From: Mycobacteriales bacterium
GTDB taxonomy: Bacteria > Actinomycetota > Actinomycetes > Mycobacteriales > SCTD01
Direction of reading: 5' to 3'
Length of the DNA stretch: 52,060 nucleotides
Assembly: GCA_030447385.1 (NCBI GenBank)
Contig: JAUJOY010000006.1
Location: forward strand, 1 to 52,060
The notes beneath the pieces were generated by a model. The model made no database searches and was not told where the DNA came from. It saw only the letters and a list, made by a program, of their open reading frames with translations. Position 1 is the stretch's first letter, and every line of letters starts with the position of its first letter. Made by a program: the position numbers and the translations under genes. Below are positions 15,210 through 25,099 of the stretch, piece by piece.

Positions 15210-15659
15210 ATGCCCCTCGACGGCGAGTACGAGCCGAGCCCGGCGCAGTGGGTGCGCGACGAGGTCGAGGAGTACGAGTCCTCCGGCGGGACACGCGCGA
15301 CCACCCTTCGCGACACCGGCCTGCCGGTGGTGATCGTCACGAACCGCGGCGCGCGCAGCGGCAAGCTGCGCAAGACGCCGCTCATGCGGGTGGAGCACGA
15401 GGGCCGCTATGCCGCCGTCGCCTCCAAGGGCGGGGCGCCGGAGCATCCGGCCTGGTACGAGAACCTGCGCACCTCGCCGCACGTGGAGGTGCAGGACGGT
15501 CCGCGCAAGCAGGACATGGTGGCCCGCGAGCTCGAGGGCGAGGAGCGCAGGCAGTGGTGGGAGCGGGCAGTGGCCGCCTTCCCGAGCTATGCGGACTACC
15601 AGCGCAGCACCCAGCGCCAGATCCCGGTCCTCCTGCTGGAGCCGATGCCGGCGCACTGA
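15210..15659 (+). CDS. Deazaflavin (F420)-dependent nitroreductase family protein (Ddn-like)
   Basis: The 149-residue split-barrel protein shows the family signature: VIVTNRGARSGKLRKTPLMR (about 43-62), the AAVASKGGAPEHPAWYENL segment (about 70-88) that lines the F420 site, and a Trp-containing helix WWERAVAAFPSYADYQ. Ddn relatives use reduced F420 to reduce quinones or other acceptors. It is free-standing: the previous gene is divergent and the next is 76 bp downstream. The start is preceded by GAAAAT at leaderless spacing rather than a clear Shine-Dalgarno. Confidence 0.9.
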   Translation: MPLDGEYEPSPAQWVRDEVEEYESSGGTRATTLRDTGLPVVIVTNRGARSGKLRKTPLMRVEHEGRYAAVASKGGAPEHPAWYENLRTSPHVEVQDGPRKQDMVARELEGEERRQWWERAVAAFPSYADYQRSTQRQIPVLLLEPMPAH

Positions 15660-15735
15660 GGTTCGGCGCGGGAAACAACTGGGCCGGTCGGGTGTTGTTG
15701 TGGGGGGCGTCACAACTCTTCCCGCGGAGGCTGGC

Positions 15736-16428
15736 ATGCAGGCACTGCTCGAGCGACCGGCGGCCGTCCGCGACCGGTCTGCGCGCCGCAGGTTCCGTGC
15801 GCTGGCAGGCGCGGCCCTGGCCGCGGCCGTGGTCCTCGGCGGCACGGCCGCCGTACGCGGCTTCGACCTGCTGCCCGACCTGCCGTTCTCCCAGCAGACC
15901 GTGGACCGCACGGGGCCGGCGTTGATGTTGGCCCTGGAGGACCTTGCGGAGTACCACGCTGCGCAAGGCAGCTTCCAGGTCGCCGTGGACATCGAGAAGG
16001 ACACCCAGTGGCTGCCGTCGGTGATCAGCGGTGAGCGGACCACCTACCTGGCCGGCGGCTCGGTCGACGGCATCGTCGACTTCACCGGTCTGGACGCCGG
16101 TGCGGTCACCCTGTCCGAGGACGGCCGCTCGGTCGTCATCTCCCTGCCGAAGCCGCGGCTCGGTGAGGTGCGGATCGACCCGGCCAACAGCCGCGTGGTC
16201 GCCCGGGACCGGGGCCTGCTCGACCGGGTGGGCGGCGCGTTCGTGGACAACCCGACCAGTGAGCAGCCGCTTCAGCTCGCCGCCCAGGAGAAGATGGCCC
16301 GCGCCGCTGCTGAGAGCGACCTGCTGCGTCGCAGCGAGGACAACACGCGCGCCATGCTGACCGCCCTCGCCGGGTCGCTGGGCGTCGAGGACGTGACCGT
16401 CCGGTTCGACGCCGCGGACGGTCTCTAG
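15736..16428 (+). CDS. DUF4230 family membrane-anchored protein
   Basis: The 230-residue protein has one N-terminal membrane helix (ALAGAALAAAVVLGGTAAV, about 24-42) and an extracytoplasmic DUF4230 domain (about 55-225). Typical segments are ALMLALEDLAEYHAAQGSF, the beta-strands around LAGGSVDGIVDFTGLDA and ISLPKPRLGEVRIDPANSRV, and a C-terminal amphipathic helix. Function is unknown. The ATG follows GGAGG at normal spacing. The 76-bp upstream region is bracketed by the inverted repeat CGCGGGAA (15667-15674) / TTCCCGCG (15719-15726), a possible regulatory site. Confidence 0.82.
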   Translation: MQALLERPAAVRDRSARRRFRALAGAALAAAVVLGGTAAVRGFDLLPDLPFSQQTVDRTGPALMLALEDLAEYHAAQGSFQVAVDIEKDTQWLPSVISGERTTYLAGGSVDGIVDFTGLDAGAVTLSEDGRSVVISLPKPRLGEVRIDPANSRVVARDRGLLDRVGGAFVDNPTSEQPLQLAAQEKMARAAAESDLLRRSEDNTRAMLTALAGSLGVEDVTVRFDAADGL

Positions 16429-16513
16429 CCGCCTGCGCCAGGCCGGGAACGCCCGCCTCCTCCTACCCCTCGCCGCTGCGGGTGGCCGCGCCGCCGCCGG
16501 GTAGGGCGTCGGC

Positions 16514-17656
16514 GTGAAAGGCATCGTCCGGCCCTGCAGCCGGCACCTCGGACCAGAGCTGCACGCCCGCTGGCAGTCCCACCTGTGCGGGCTGTGCCTC
16601 ACCCTGCGCGACCTCGTCGGACAGCCGGAGCGCGCGCTGACCGGCTTCGACGTCCTGCTGCTGAGCGTTCTGGTGGAGGCGCAGGCCGGACGGGTGGAGA
16701 CCACGCAGGCGGCGCCGTGTCCGCTGCGCGGGATGCGCGGGGCCGGCGTGGTCGCGAGCAGCAGCAGCGCCGCGCAGCTCGCGGCGGCAGGCGCTCTTCT
16801 CGGTGGCAGCGCCGCGCTGACCGACAAGCTCGACGACGGCGACCTTCGCCCTGCGGTGCGGGCGCCGGCTCGCCGGGTGGCCGAGCGGCTGTCGGAGTCC
16901 GGCCGCCGGCTCGCGGGTCTGGTCGGGCTCGACCCGGCGCCTGTCCTGCAGGCTCCCGCCTTGGCGGCGCAGGCCGAGCAGCGACCAGGAGCTGACCTCC
17001 GCTCGCTGCTGCGCCCCACCGGCGACGCGGTCGCGGCGTTGTTCGCGCACACGGCCGTCGTGGCCGGGGTGCCGGCGAACGCTGCCGCTCTGGCGCGCTG
17101 TGGCCGGGCGTTCGGGCAGCTGGTGCACCTTCTCGACGCGGTGGAGGACCGGCGCGGCGACCTGGCGTCCGACCGGTTCAACCCGCTGGTGAGCACGGGG
17201 GCTGACGCCGCGGCGGCGCGGCTGCTCGCCGACGAGCTGGTTGCGGAGGTGGTGCAGGCGCTGTCAGCCGTCGCCTTGACCGACCGGGCCCTGGTCGACG
17301 TCCTGCTCGGCCCGGAGCTGTGCCGGGCGGTGGGCCGGGTGCTCCCCGATCCGGAGCCGGCGGCCGCAGTCCCGCAGCAGCGGGCGGGTGGCGGGGCGTG
17401 GGCGGTGGCGGTCGCGGCGTGGACCCTCGTGGCGCCGGCGGTGTTCGTCGGCGGGAGCTGGGGCGGGAGCAGCTGCGGGAGCCCGCGGCGGCGGCGGGGC
17501 TACTCCGGTCATCCGCCCGGCTACGACGGCTACCCGCCGGTCGAGGTCGGATACCGCCGCATCGGGCCGAGCTGCGGGCAGATGCTGGCCTGCAACTGCT
17601 GCGCGAACCTCGCCTGCAACGCGTGCTGCTGCGGCAACCAGTGCGCGAACGGGTGA
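16514..17656 (+). CDS. DUF5685 family protein with Cys-rich C-terminus
   Basis: The 380-residue protein starts GIVRPCSRHLGPEL and SHLCGLCLTLRDLVGQPERA, the DUF5685 signature (conserved Cys residues, then Gly-Gln-x-x-Arg). The middle (about 80-260) is helical with a polyprenyl-synthase-like HLLDAVEDRRGDLASDRFNP. A hydrophobic segment near 292-315 is followed by a Gly/Tyr/Pro-rich stretch and a very Cys-rich tail (CNCCANLACNACCCGNQC). The tail may bind iron-sulfur or zinc, or be a lipid-modification or disulfide platform. Function is unknown. Start GTG 16514 has no strong Shine-Dalgarno. Confidence 0.78.
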   Translation: MKGIVRPCSRHLGPELHARWQSHLCGLCLTLRDLVGQPERALTGFDVLLLSVLVEAQAGRVETTQAAPCPLRGMRGAGVVASSSSAAQLAAAGALLGGSAALTDKLDDGDLRPAVRAPARRVAERLSESGRRLAGLVGLDPAPVLQAPALAAQAEQRPGADLRSLLRPTGDAVAALFAHTAVVAGVPANAAALARCGRAFGQLVHLLDAVEDRRGDLASDRFNPLVSTGADAAAARLLADELVAEVVQALSAVALTDRALVDVLLGPELCRAVGRVLPDPEPAAAVPQQRAGGGAWAVAVAAWTLVAPAVFVGGSWGGSSCGSPRRRRGYSGHPPGYDGYPPVEVGYRRIGPSCGQMLACNCCANLACNACCCGNQCANG

Positions 17657-17753
17657 GCGACGTGCCAGGGGGGAGCGTCGAGCGGTTGCTGGGTAGAGGA
17701 GTGGGCATCGGCGAGGCAGGATCGACCGCCGGTCCCTAGGAGGTAGGCACGTC

Positions 17754-18251
17754 GTGAGTGACCCGGATCGAGCACCCACTCTGCTGCGGGCTGCGGCCCG
17801 CGGCGCTGCCGCCGGTCTGCTCGGTGTCGCGGCGATGACCGCCGCTGAGAAAGTTGAGCAGTCGGTGACGAGCCGGCCGAACTCCTACGTGCCCGGCCGC
17901 ACCCTGCAGGCGCTGGCCGGCCGCAAGCCGGGCAACAAGGACACGTCACTGCTCTGGAACCACGCCATGCACTGGGGCACCGGCGCGCTGCTGGGCGCGC
18001 TTCGCGGGATCTGGGCCGCGACAGGCATGCGTGGGCCACGGGCTGACCTGGCCCACACGGTCGTGCGCCTGTCATTCGACCAGACGATGGAGAACGCCAC
18101 GGGCCGAGGCGCGCCACCGCACACGTGGCCGGCGCAGGAGCAGATGTGGGACAGCCTGCACAAGGCGGTCTACTCGTTCGCGACCGGCGTCATCACAGAT
18201 CGGATGGTTGCCCCGGAGCTGGAGTCGCAGGCCGGAGCCACCAGCCACTAG
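17754..18251 (+). CDS. Small membrane-associated protein, YagU/DUF1440-like
   Basis: The 165-residue protein has hydrophobic segments at about 8-28 ([20 protein letters not shown]) and 70-90 ([20 protein letters not shown]), with further weak helices. The [13 protein letters not shown] segment recalls the DUF1440/YagU group of inner-membrane proteins, but the match is by eye. It has a clear ribosome-binding site (TAGGAGG) before the GTG. It converges on the alcohol dehydrogenase gene, overlapping it by 4 bp. Confidence 0.6.
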   Translation: MSDPDRAPTLLRAAARGAAAGLLGVAAMTAAEKVEQSVTSRPNSYVPGRTLQALAGRKPGNKDTSLLWNHAMHWGTGALLGALRGIWAATGMRGPRADLAHTVVRLSFDQTMENATGRGAPPHTWPAQEQMWDSLHKAVYSFATGVITDRMVAPELESQAGATSH

Positions 18252-19306
18252 CGCCCGGCCTCACCCGCAGCAGGCATCACGATGCCGACCTTGCCGCTTC
18301 GGGCCGCGTCGGCCAGCTCGTAGGCCGAAGCCGCGTCGTCCAGGGCGAAGCGGTCGGTGACGACGACGTCGGGGTGCAGGTCCCACCGCACGAGGTCCTG
18401 GACGAGCTGCTCCATCCGCCAGGTGCTGGTGACCCAGGAGCCGTGCACGGTCAGCTGCGGGTGGATCAGCACGGGGCTGACGTCGAGCTCGAGGCGCCCG
18501 CCCTCCCCGATCAGCACGCAGCGCCCCCAGTGGCGGGTCGCGCGCAACGCCGTGAGGCGTGCCGAGGCGGCTCCCGAGGCGTCCAGGGTCACCTCGCAGC
18601 CGGCGCCGCCGGTGAGCTCGAGGATCCGGTCGAGGGCCTCGTCGTCGGCCAGGACCACCTCGTCCACCGCGCCGAGGCCGGTGGCGAGGGCGAGCCGGTC
18701 GGGGGAGAGGTCGAGGCCGATGCGCAGCGGTGCCCCCATCCGGCCGGCCAGAAGCCCGGCCGCGAGGCCCACCGGCCCCATCCCGGTGACGAGCACGACG
18801 TCCCGGCCGGACACCTCGGCCCGGCAGAGCCCTTCGTAGGCCGTGCCGAAACCGCAGGCGGCGCAGGCGCCGTCGAGGAAGCTCAGCTCGTCCGGCAGCC
18901 GGATGCAGGTGCTCTCCTCGGCCAGCAGGTAGTCGGCGTGACCGCCGTCGCGCTGCCATCCGTAGGCCGCCCGCAGCGGCGAGGTGCACCCGATCAGGTA
19001 GCCCCGCCGGCACTCGTCGCACTGCAGGCAGCCCGCGATGTGGTAGAGCGCGACCCGGTCCCCGACCCGGATCCGGTGGCAGTCCGGGCCCACCTCGATC
19101 ACCTCGCCGGCGGGCTCGTGCCCGGCCACGACGCCCTGGTAGGCCTCCGGTCCACTGCCCAGGTGCTCGCGGTAGATGGCCCGCAGGTCACTGCCGCAGA
19201 TGGTGGACGCACGCATGGAAAGGACGACCTGCCCGCTGCGCGGCTGCGGGTCGGGCACCTCGCGCAGGTCCACCCGGCGACCGCCGGGCAGGAACGCCCC
19301 CCGCAT
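18248..19306 (-). CDS. Zinc-dependent medium-chain alcohol dehydrogenase
   Basis: The 352-residue enzyme is an MDR-family dehydrogenase. Catalytic zinc ligands are the Cys in STICGSDLR and the His of [10 protein letters not shown]; the structural zinc site is [15 protein letters not shown]; the NAD(P) Rossmann motif is [20 protein letters not shown]. It resembles threonine/sorbitol dehydrogenases, and in this context a sugar, polyol or deoxysugar substrate is plausible. It is the last gene of the galactose locus, and its ATG overlaps the galT stop (TGATG). Confidence 0.88.
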   Translation of the reverse strand: MRGAFLPGGRRVDLREVPDPQPRSGQVVLSMRASTICGSDLRAIYREHLGSGPEAYQGVVAGHEPAGEVIEVGPDCHRIRVGDRVALYHIAGCLQCDECRRGYLIGCTSPLRAAYGWQRDGGHADYLLAEESTCIRLPDELSFLDGACAACGFGTAYEGLCRAEVSGRDVVLVTGMGPVGLAAGLLAGRMGAPLRIGLDLSPDRLALATGLGAVDEVVLADDEALDRILELTGGAGCEVTLDASGAASARLTALRATRHWGRCVLIGEGGRLELDVSPVLIHPQLTVHGSWVTSTWRMEQLVQDLVRWDLHPDVVVTDRFALDDAASAYELADAARSGKVGIVMPAAGEAGR

Positions 19307-20304
19307 CAGGCCGCCCCGCTCGCCGCGGCGCGATCGACCGCGGCGCGCAGCTCGGCGGCCGTCTGCTCCGGAACCGTGTCGTTGATGAAGGCACCCGCAC
19401 CGAGCTCGGATCCGGCCAGGTACTTCAGCCGGTCGGCGGTGCGGTGCAGCGGGGTGAACTCCAGGTGCAGGTGGCTGACCGACAGCCAGGGGCCGTCGTC
19501 GGTGGGGGCCTGGTGCATCGACATGACGTACGGCAGGGAGAAGCCGAACAGGGCGTCGTAGCCGGTGAGCACGGTCTTCAGCAGGGCCGCCAGCGACTGG
19601 CGTTCCGGGTCGCTGAGGTCGAGCAGGCTGGGGGCGTGCCGCATCGTCATGAGGTGCAGCTCGTAGGGGAAGCGCGCTGCGAAGGGCACGAACGCCATCC
19701 AGTGCCGGTTCTGCGCCACGATGCGGATGCCCGCCGCGTGTTCGGACGCGACGACGTCGCACCAGACGCAGGTCCCGTGCTCCTCCTGATGGCGGGTGGC
19801 GGTCTGCAGCTCCTGCAGCGCCCGCGGGGGGATGTCGGGGTAGCCGTAGATCTGCCCGTGCGGATGGTTCAGCGTCACGCCGATGACCTCGCCCTTGTTC
19901 TCGAAGATGAAGACGTAGCGCACCTCCTCGCGGGCGGCGAGGATCTGGTAGCGGTCGGCCCACACGTCGACGAGGCGGGACAGGTGCTCGACGTCCATGT
20001 CGGCGAGCGTCAGGTCGTGCTGGTCGGAGTAGAGGACCACCTCGGTGGCGCCGGCGGCCGGCTCGACGGGGTGCAGCCACGTCCCGAGGACCGACGGCTG
20101 CGGCGGGGCGGCCGAGAGCGAGGGAAAGCGGTTGTCGAACACCGCGAGCTGGTAGGCCGGCCGCGGAACCTCCGTCGGAGCGTGCTCCGGACGGCTGGGG
20201 CACAGCGGGCACGAGTCGCTCTTCGGCAGGAAGGTCCGCCCCTGCCGGTGGGTGGCGAAGGTGCGCCACTCGCCAAGGGTCGGGTCCCAGCGCCGCTCGG
20301 TCAT
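19306..20304 (-). CDS. galT: Galactose-1-phosphate uridylyltransferase
   Basis: The 332-residue enzyme swaps UMP between UDP-glucose and galactose-1-phosphate in the Leloir pathway. The active-site triad is read as HPH at residues 147-149 in [13 protein letters not shown], with the uridylylated His last. A first zinc site is suggested by [11 protein letters not shown] and the C-terminal half contains [13 protein letters not shown] and [11 protein letters not shown], as in bacterial GalT. It overlaps the GH2 gene upstream (ATGA) and the alcohol dehydrogenase downstream, so it is transcribed and translated with them. Confidence 0.95.
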   Translation of the reverse strand: MTERRWDPTLGEWRTFATHRQGRTFLPKSDSCPLCPSRPEHAPTEVPRPAYQLAVFDNRFPSLSAAPPQPSVLGTWLHPVEPAAGATEVVLYSDQHDLTLADMDVEHLSRLVDVWADRYQILAAREEVRYVFIFENKGEVIGVTLNHPHGQIYGYPDIPPRALQELQTATRHQEEHGTCVWCDVVASEHAAGIRIVAQNRHWMAFVPFAARFPYELHLMTMRHAPSLLDLSDPERQSLAALLKTVLTGYDALFGFSLPYVMSMHQAPTDDGPWLSVSHLHLEFTPLHRTADRLKYLAGSELGAGAFINDTVPEQTAAELRAAVDRAAASGAA

Positions 20305-23120
20305 CGTGCGCCGCCGGCGGCGTAGTAGGTCAGCGAGCGGCCGTCGTCCTTGACCGTCGGCTCGGCGACGGTGGGCACCCGGGGGGCTGTGCCCCAGCGA
20401 AGGAGGTCCGCCAGCAGCCCGCACGCAGCGGCATCACCGGCAGAGGCCTTGTCGGCGAGGCGGTACTGGCACAGCAGCAGGCGGCCGGGCCCCACCGGCT
20501 GCGCCCCGACCACCGTGCCGGTGAGGGAACCGGGGACCGGCTTGTACGCGATGACCACCGGCTCCAGCGGGAACGGCCGTCCGGCCACCCGCACGAACAC
20601 GCATCGAGCCTGCACCGTCGACTCCTCGGCGACGAGCACGTTGCGCCGGGGCAGCGAGGGCAGTGCCCCGGCATCGGTGGTGAAGTGGAAGACCGAGGAG
20701 CCCCACGCCGTCTCCACCGCGAACATCTCCACCTGCGCGGGGTAGAACGCGGCCGCGGTGACGTCCTGGGCCAGCACGAGGACCGTGCCGCCCTCCTGCA
20801 GGTGGTGCGCGAGCTGTGGAGCCAGGTCACCGGTCAGCTCACCCTCCGCGACGACGAGCAGCGCTGAGATGTCCCGGATGCGTGCACCGACGCGGCCGAG
20901 TGCCTGCGCGGTCGGACCCTCCGCCTGCCCGGCCAGCGCCACGTCACACGGCGCGCGGGTGGTCTCGACGACATTGACCGGGTAGCGGTTCTCCGACACG
21001 AGCCGCCCGCTGCTGCGCAGGCGTACGAGCAGGTCGTGGTTCCCCGGCACCTCCGGCGACACGATCGAGATCCGCCCCGCCGGCGTCACGGTGTACGCGG
21101 GGAGGCGCCCGACGCGCACGCTCATCGCCTGTTCGGTGAAGCGGTGCTCCAGGTGCGCGGCGTCCATCCCGCTCGTGTCGGCGCGCACCAGGTGCGGGTG
21201 GGGGAGCACTGTCGCGCCGCCGAAGCGCACCTCCACCTCCACCTCGTCGAGCTCCGCGCCGTCGTTGGCGATGTCCAGCGGCGCCTCGAGCAGGGCGCCG
21301 GCTCCGGTCACGAGGCTGGGCAGGCGCAGCATCGGCAGCACCGTCTGGTTGCCGCGCCGGATCTCCTCCGCGGCGAGCGGCTTGACGCGGCGGTGCAGGT
21401 CCAGCACGCCGTTGAGCTCGTGCGGGACGTCGGTGAGCTCGGTCAGGCAGTAGCCACCGAGGTGCCCGTGACGGCGGAACACCTCCATCTGCAGCCGGTC
21501 CGAGAGGCCCTGGTAGCGCTGGGTCTCGCGGACGAAGCGGGCGATGGAGGCGGGCCACAGCGTGCTGGCGAGACCGGCGGCGTAGGTGTCACGCGGGTCC
21601 CAGAAAGGTGCGTGGGGCAGCAGCGGCATGTCCGGCAGACCCCAGTCGCCGAACTCGGTGACGAACAGCGGCTTGCCGACGTCGCGCCACTGCACCGCCT
21701 GCCGTTCGAGGCGGTCGAGGTAGTCGGCGTGCAGCCGCCCGTACCAGTGGGCCGTCAGCACCGGGGAGCAGAACACCCGGTCCGGGTCCGGCTCGACCCA
21801 GTCGTTCTCGATGACGGGGCGCGTCGGGTCCAGGGCGACGACCGTGGTGTAGAGGCTGCGGGCGAACTCCTCGTAGATGTCCCACTCGCGCACGTCCTCG
21901 CGGTCCAGCCCGAGCTCGTTCATCGCCGACCACAGCACGATGCACGGGTGGTTGCGGTCGCGGCGGACCTGCTCGCTGATGGCTTCGATGCACTGCCGGC
22001 TCAGCTCCCTGCCGTTCCCGAGCTCCTCGTGGGCGATCGGCTCGGCGACGGGGAGGTCGCAGTGGACGAGCATCCCGAGCTCGTCACAGACCGCCAGGTA
22101 GAGCGGGTCGAACGCCTTGATGTGCAGGCGGAGCATCGTGAAGCCGAGCTCGCGGGCAGCGAGGATCTCCTGCTCGATGGCCGCCCGGTCGCCCTCCGCG
22201 TAGAGCTCCTCGGCCCGGAAGCCCTGCACCAGAACGCTCTTCATGCGGTAGGGCTCGTCGTTGACGAGCATGCGGGTGCCGTCGACGCGTACGGTCCTCA
22301 GCCCGAACCGCAGCCGGCGGTGGTCGCTGAGCGTGCCCTCCACCTGCGCGTCGGCGAGCAGGTGGTGCAGTGCGGGCGCCGCCGGAGTCCAGCGGGCAGC
22401 GGAGGTGCGGCCCAGCGCGAAGGTCGTCACGGTGCGTGCGCCCGGCTCGAGCTCGACCGACTGCTCCCGCACCAGGCCGACGAGGCGCAGGTTGACCTTC
22501 GCGACCACCGGCAGGTCGGTGACGTTGACGACCTCGGCCGTGACCACGAGGTCCTCGGGATCGGCGTTGACGAACAGGTCGCCGAGGACGGCGGGACCGT
22601 GGTGGCGCAGCGTGACGGTCTGCCAGATCCCGCCGTAGGTCATGTAGAGGCTGGGGCGGCTGGGGAAGACGTGGTTGGCCCAGCCCTGCTTGCCGTGGGC
22701 GGAGCGCACGTGCAGCGGGTCGTCCACCGGCGGGTCGGTCACGCGTACCTCGAGCACGTTCTCCCCGGCGACCAGCGCTCCCGTCGCAACGAACTCGAAG
22801 GGCGTGAAGGCATGGGTGTGGGTGCCGAGCAGCCGGCCGTTGAGCCAGACCTCGGCGATGTCCATCACCGCGGCGAAGCGCAAGGTCCAGCACCCGTCCG
22901 CCTCCCCGAGCAGGAACCGCAGGCGGTACCACGCGACGTCGTCGAGCTCGAGGTGACCCTGCGCCTCCCACAGCCCGGGCACCCGGATCGGCAGTGGCTC
23001 GAGGTCGGGAAGCGCCCTTCGGTCATGGTCGCCGGGGTAGAAGTCCCACATCCCGTCGAGGCAGGCGGCGCCGTGCTCGTCGAGCAGCACGGTCGCCGCC
23101 GGGGGCGGACCGGCCGTCAA
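20301..23120 (-). CDS. Glycoside hydrolase family 2 (beta-galactosidase/beta-glucuronidase-like)
   Basis: The 939-residue protein begins with a sugar-binding jelly-roll domain ([35 protein letters not shown]), an Ig-like domain and a TIM barrel. The general acid/base is Glu402 in [10 protein letters not shown] and the nucleophile Glu489 in FVTEFGDWG, so it should be active. After the barrel come a beta-sandwich and a C-terminal Rossmann-like domain (about 720-939, with [20 protein letters not shown] and [12 protein letters not shown]) resembling the glutamine-amidotransferase-like domain of some beta-galactosidases. No signal peptide is seen, so substrates must be imported. The start is a TTG at 23120 after GAGGGGG. 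It is 36 bp downstream of the AKR gene and overlaps galT. Confidence 0.9.
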   Translation of the reverse strand: MTAGPPPAATVLLDEHGAACLDGMWDFYPGDHDRRALPDLEPLPIRVPGLWEAQGHLELDDVAWYRLRFLLGEADGCWTLRFAAVMDIAEVWLNGRLLGTHTHAFTPFEFVATGALVAGENVLEVRVTDPPVDDPLHVRSAHGKQGWANHVFPSRPSLYMTYGGIWQTVTLRHHGPAVLGDLFVNADPEDLVVTAEVVNVTDLPVVAKVNLRLVGLVREQSVELEPGARTVTTFALGRTSAARWTPAAPALHHLLADAQVEGTLSDHRRLRFGLRTVRVDGTRMLVNDEPYRMKSVLVQGFRAEELYAEGDRAAIEQEILAARELGFTMLRLHIKAFDPLYLAVCDELGMLVHCDLPVAEPIAHEELGNGRELSRQCIEAISEQVRRDRNHPCIVLWSAMNELGLDREDVREWDIYEEFARSLYTTVVALDPTRPVIENDWVEPDPDRVFCSPVLTAHWYGRLHADYLDRLERQAVQWRDVGKPLFVTEFGDWGLPDMPLLPHAPFWDPRDTYAAGLASTLWPASIARFVRETQRYQGLSDRLQMEVFRRHGHLGGYCLTELTDVPHELNGVLDLHRRVKPLAAEEIRRGNQTVLPMLRLPSLVTGAGALLEAPLDIANDGAELDEVEVEVRFGGATVLPHPHLVRADTSGMDAAHLEHRFTEQAMSVRVGRLPAYTVTPAGRISIVSPEVPGNHDLLVRLRSSGRLVSENRYPVNVVETTRAPCDVALAGQAEGPTAQALGRVGARIRDISALLVVAEGELTGDLAPQLAHHLQEGGTVLVLAQDVTAAAFYPAQVEMFAVETAWGSSVFHFTTDAGALPSLPRRNVLVAEESTVQARCVFVRVAGRPFPLEPVVIAYKPVPGSLTGTVVGAQPVGPGRLLLCQYRLADKASAGDAAACGLLADLLRWGTAPRVPTVAEPTVKDDGRSLTYYAAGGAR

Positions 23121-23156
23121 TGGAGCCCCCTCGGGTGGTGCTGTCCTGTCGGAGGC

Positions 23157-24173
23157 TCAGTCTGCCCTGTCCGGCGCCGCCGGGCCCTCTCCCGCGCCCG
23201 TGCGCCGCACCGCGTCAGCCAGCTCCTGGATGTCCTGGCCGGTCAGCTGCAACGACGCCGCGGGGAGCCAGCCGTCGACCTGATCGGTCGTCCGCGCGCC
23301 GACGATCGCACCCGTGACGCCCGGCCAGGACAGGGTCCAGGCCACGGCGGCGGCCGCCACCGGAACCCCGTGGCGCGCCGCGACCGGTTCCAGGGCCTTC
23401 GCGAGCGAGAGGTTGCGCTGCAGGTTGTCGCCGGTGAAGTCCTCGTGGGACTTGCGCCAGTCGTCCTGCGGCAGCCTCGCCGCACGCTCGGCGGTCATGG
23501 CGCCGGTCAGCAGACCCGACTGCATGGGGCTGTAGACGATGACGCCGGTGCCGTGCGCAGCGCACCACGGCAGCAGGTCCGAGCCGGTCTCGCGGTGGAT
23601 CAGCGAGAAGGGGGGCTGCAGCGAGTCCACGTGCCCGATCGGCTCCGCCTTCTCGAGCGCCGCCACATCGTGGTTGGACATGCCGATCGCGCGTACCTTG
23701 CCCTCCTCCCTCAGCGCGACGAGCTCGGCCCAGTAGTCCTCGATCGGCGTGCCGTCCTGCGGCGGCCAGTGCACCTGGTAGAGGTCGATGCGCTCCAGCT
23801 GCAGCCGGCGCAGCGAGTCCTCCACCTCGCGTCTGATGCTGGCCGGTGCCAGCACGTTGTGCGGGCCGTCGTCGGGCGCGGCGGTGTCGAAGGTCAGCCC
23901 GCACTTGGTGAAGACGTACGGCCGGTCCGCCTCCGGCAGCTGCGACAGCGCGTGTCCGACGACCTCCTCCGACCGCCCGAGCCCGTAGACCGGCGCGGTG
24001 TCGACCCAGTTGATCCCCCGCTCGACCGCGGCGTGGATCGCCTTCACCGAGTCGACGTCCTCCTGGTTGCCCCAGCCGAACTTCCAGCCTCCGCCGCCGA
24101 TCGCCCAGGCGCCGAAGCCGACGCGGGTGATGTCCATGTCGGTCGTACCGAGCCGTGCTGTCGGCAGGTTCAC
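23157..24173 (-). CDS. Aldo/keto reductase
   Basis: The 338-residue enzyme has the AKR barrel with the catalytic tetrad readable: Asp and Tyr in WVDTAPVYGLGRSEE, Lys in YVFTKCGL and His in LYQVHWPP. The C-terminal NADP-binding segment is IVGARTTDQVDGWLPA. It resembles the AKR group containing L-glyceraldehyde-3-phosphate reductase and galactose/arabinose dehydrogenases, so oxidation or reduction of a sugar is plausible in this locus. The GTG start at 24173 overlaps the stop of the GH43-like gene (GTGA). Confidence 0.9.
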   Translation of the reverse strand: MNLPTARLGTTDMDITRVGFGAWAIGGGGWKFGWGNQEDVDSVKAIHAAVERGINWVDTAPVYGLGRSEEVVGHALSQLPEADRPYVFTKCGLTFDTAAPDDGPHNVLAPASIRREVEDSLRRLQLERIDLYQVHWPPQDGTPIEDYWAELVALREEGKVRAIGMSNHDVAALEKAEPIGHVDSLQPPFSLIHRETGSDLLPWCAAHGTGVIVYSPMQSGLLTGAMTAERAARLPQDDWRKSHEDFTGDNLQRNLSLAKALEPVAARHGVPVAAAAVAWTLSWPGVTGAIVGARTTDQVDGWLPAASLQLTGQDIQELADAVRRTGAGEGPAAPDRAD

Positions 24174-25099
24174 CGTTCCTCCAGAGCTAGGAGTGCCAGG
24201 GGAGTGCGGGCAAGGGCGAGGCGCCACAGCGGGTCGGCGTGGCTGCGCTCCTGGAACAGCAGTACGAGCTCGTCGCCGGCCACCACGGCGCTGGCATGCC
24301 CGTTCTCACCGTGGCGATCCCCCTCCGGTGGCACGAGGACGGGGCCGAGGACGTCGAACGGGCCCAGCGGTGCGTCTGCCACGGCGAAGAAGACGCGCTG
24401 TCGCGCACCCGCCGGAAGCCCGGTCAGGAAGCACACCGCGTTGAGCAGCACCCGCCCGTCCGGGAGCTCCACGAGCTGCGGACCCTCGAGCCCCCACTCG
24501 TAGCCCTCGCTGCCGTGCTGGTTGTGCACGATCACGTCCGCGTGCTGCAGGACCGGACCGAGCCGTTCCCACGGCCCGTCCCAGCTCGGGGTCGTGCTGC
24601 GGGCCAGGTGCACGTCGGGCTGGCCGACGACCGAGAACGCGCTGTAGACGAGGTATCGCTTCCCGGCGACAAGCGCCGGGTGCGGGTCGTAGATGCCCGC
24701 TTCACCGGTCCCGGGCAGCGACTCGAGGGCGGTGCCCACCGAGACGAAGGTCGCCCCGCCATCGCGCGAGACGAGGTGCTCCACGCGCCCGCCGAGGATG
24801 CAGTACTCCGTCTGCAGGAACAGGTGCAGCTCGTCGCGGTCGGCCACGGCGCCCGGTGCCGCCACACACGAACCGACCAGCCCGAGGATGTCCACCGGGT
24901 CGCTCACCTCCCACGGGCCCTCGAGCCGGTCCGCGACCGCGTGCAGGACCTCAAAGGCGTGCGGAGCCGTCACGGCCGTGCCGAACAGGTGCCAGCGGCT
25001 CCCGTCGAAGACCGGGCACGGGTCCTTGACCTCGAGGTAGTCGCGCCCGTTCAGGGCCAGTTGCCCCCGCTGCAGGACAGGATGACGAAGGGTCGTCAC
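24170..25099 (-). CDS. GH43-like five-bladed beta-propeller glycosidase
   Basis: The 309-residue protein has repeated beta-propeller blades and three acidic residues in positions typical of GH43/GH117-type enzymes: Asp in YLEVKDPCPVFDG, Asp in AGIYDPHPALVAGKRYLVYS and Glu in GLEGPQLVELPDG. It is shorter than secreted arabinofuranosidases and lacks a signal peptide, so it probably works on a small intracellular substrate. Since several GH43 enzymes cleave furanosides, a galactofuranoside or arabinofuranoside is a reasonable guess beside a UDP-galactopyranose mutase. The GTG at 25099 overlaps the glycosyltransferase stop. Confidence 0.75.
   Translation of the reverse strand: MTTLRHPVLQRGQLALNGRDYLEVKDPCPVFDGSRWHLFGTAVTAPHAFEVLHAVADRLEGPWEVSDPVDILGLVGSCVAAPGAVADRDELHLFLQTEYCILGGRVEHLVSRDGGATFVSVGTALESLPGTGEAGIYDPHPALVAGKRYLVYSAFSVVGQPDVHLARSTTPSWDGPWERLGPVLQHADVIVHNQHGSEGYEWGLEGPQLVELPDGRVLLNAVCFLTGLPAGARQRVFFAVADAPLGPFDVLGPVLVPPEGDRHGENGHASAVVAGDELVLLFQERSHADPLWRLALARTPLALLALEER

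Noticed and set aside
21036-24503. 1155-codon plus-strand frame across GH2, AKR and GH43-like genes
   Set aside because: It crosses three well-supported minus-strand genes and their junctions and has only Val/Glu/Arg-rich shadow composition.
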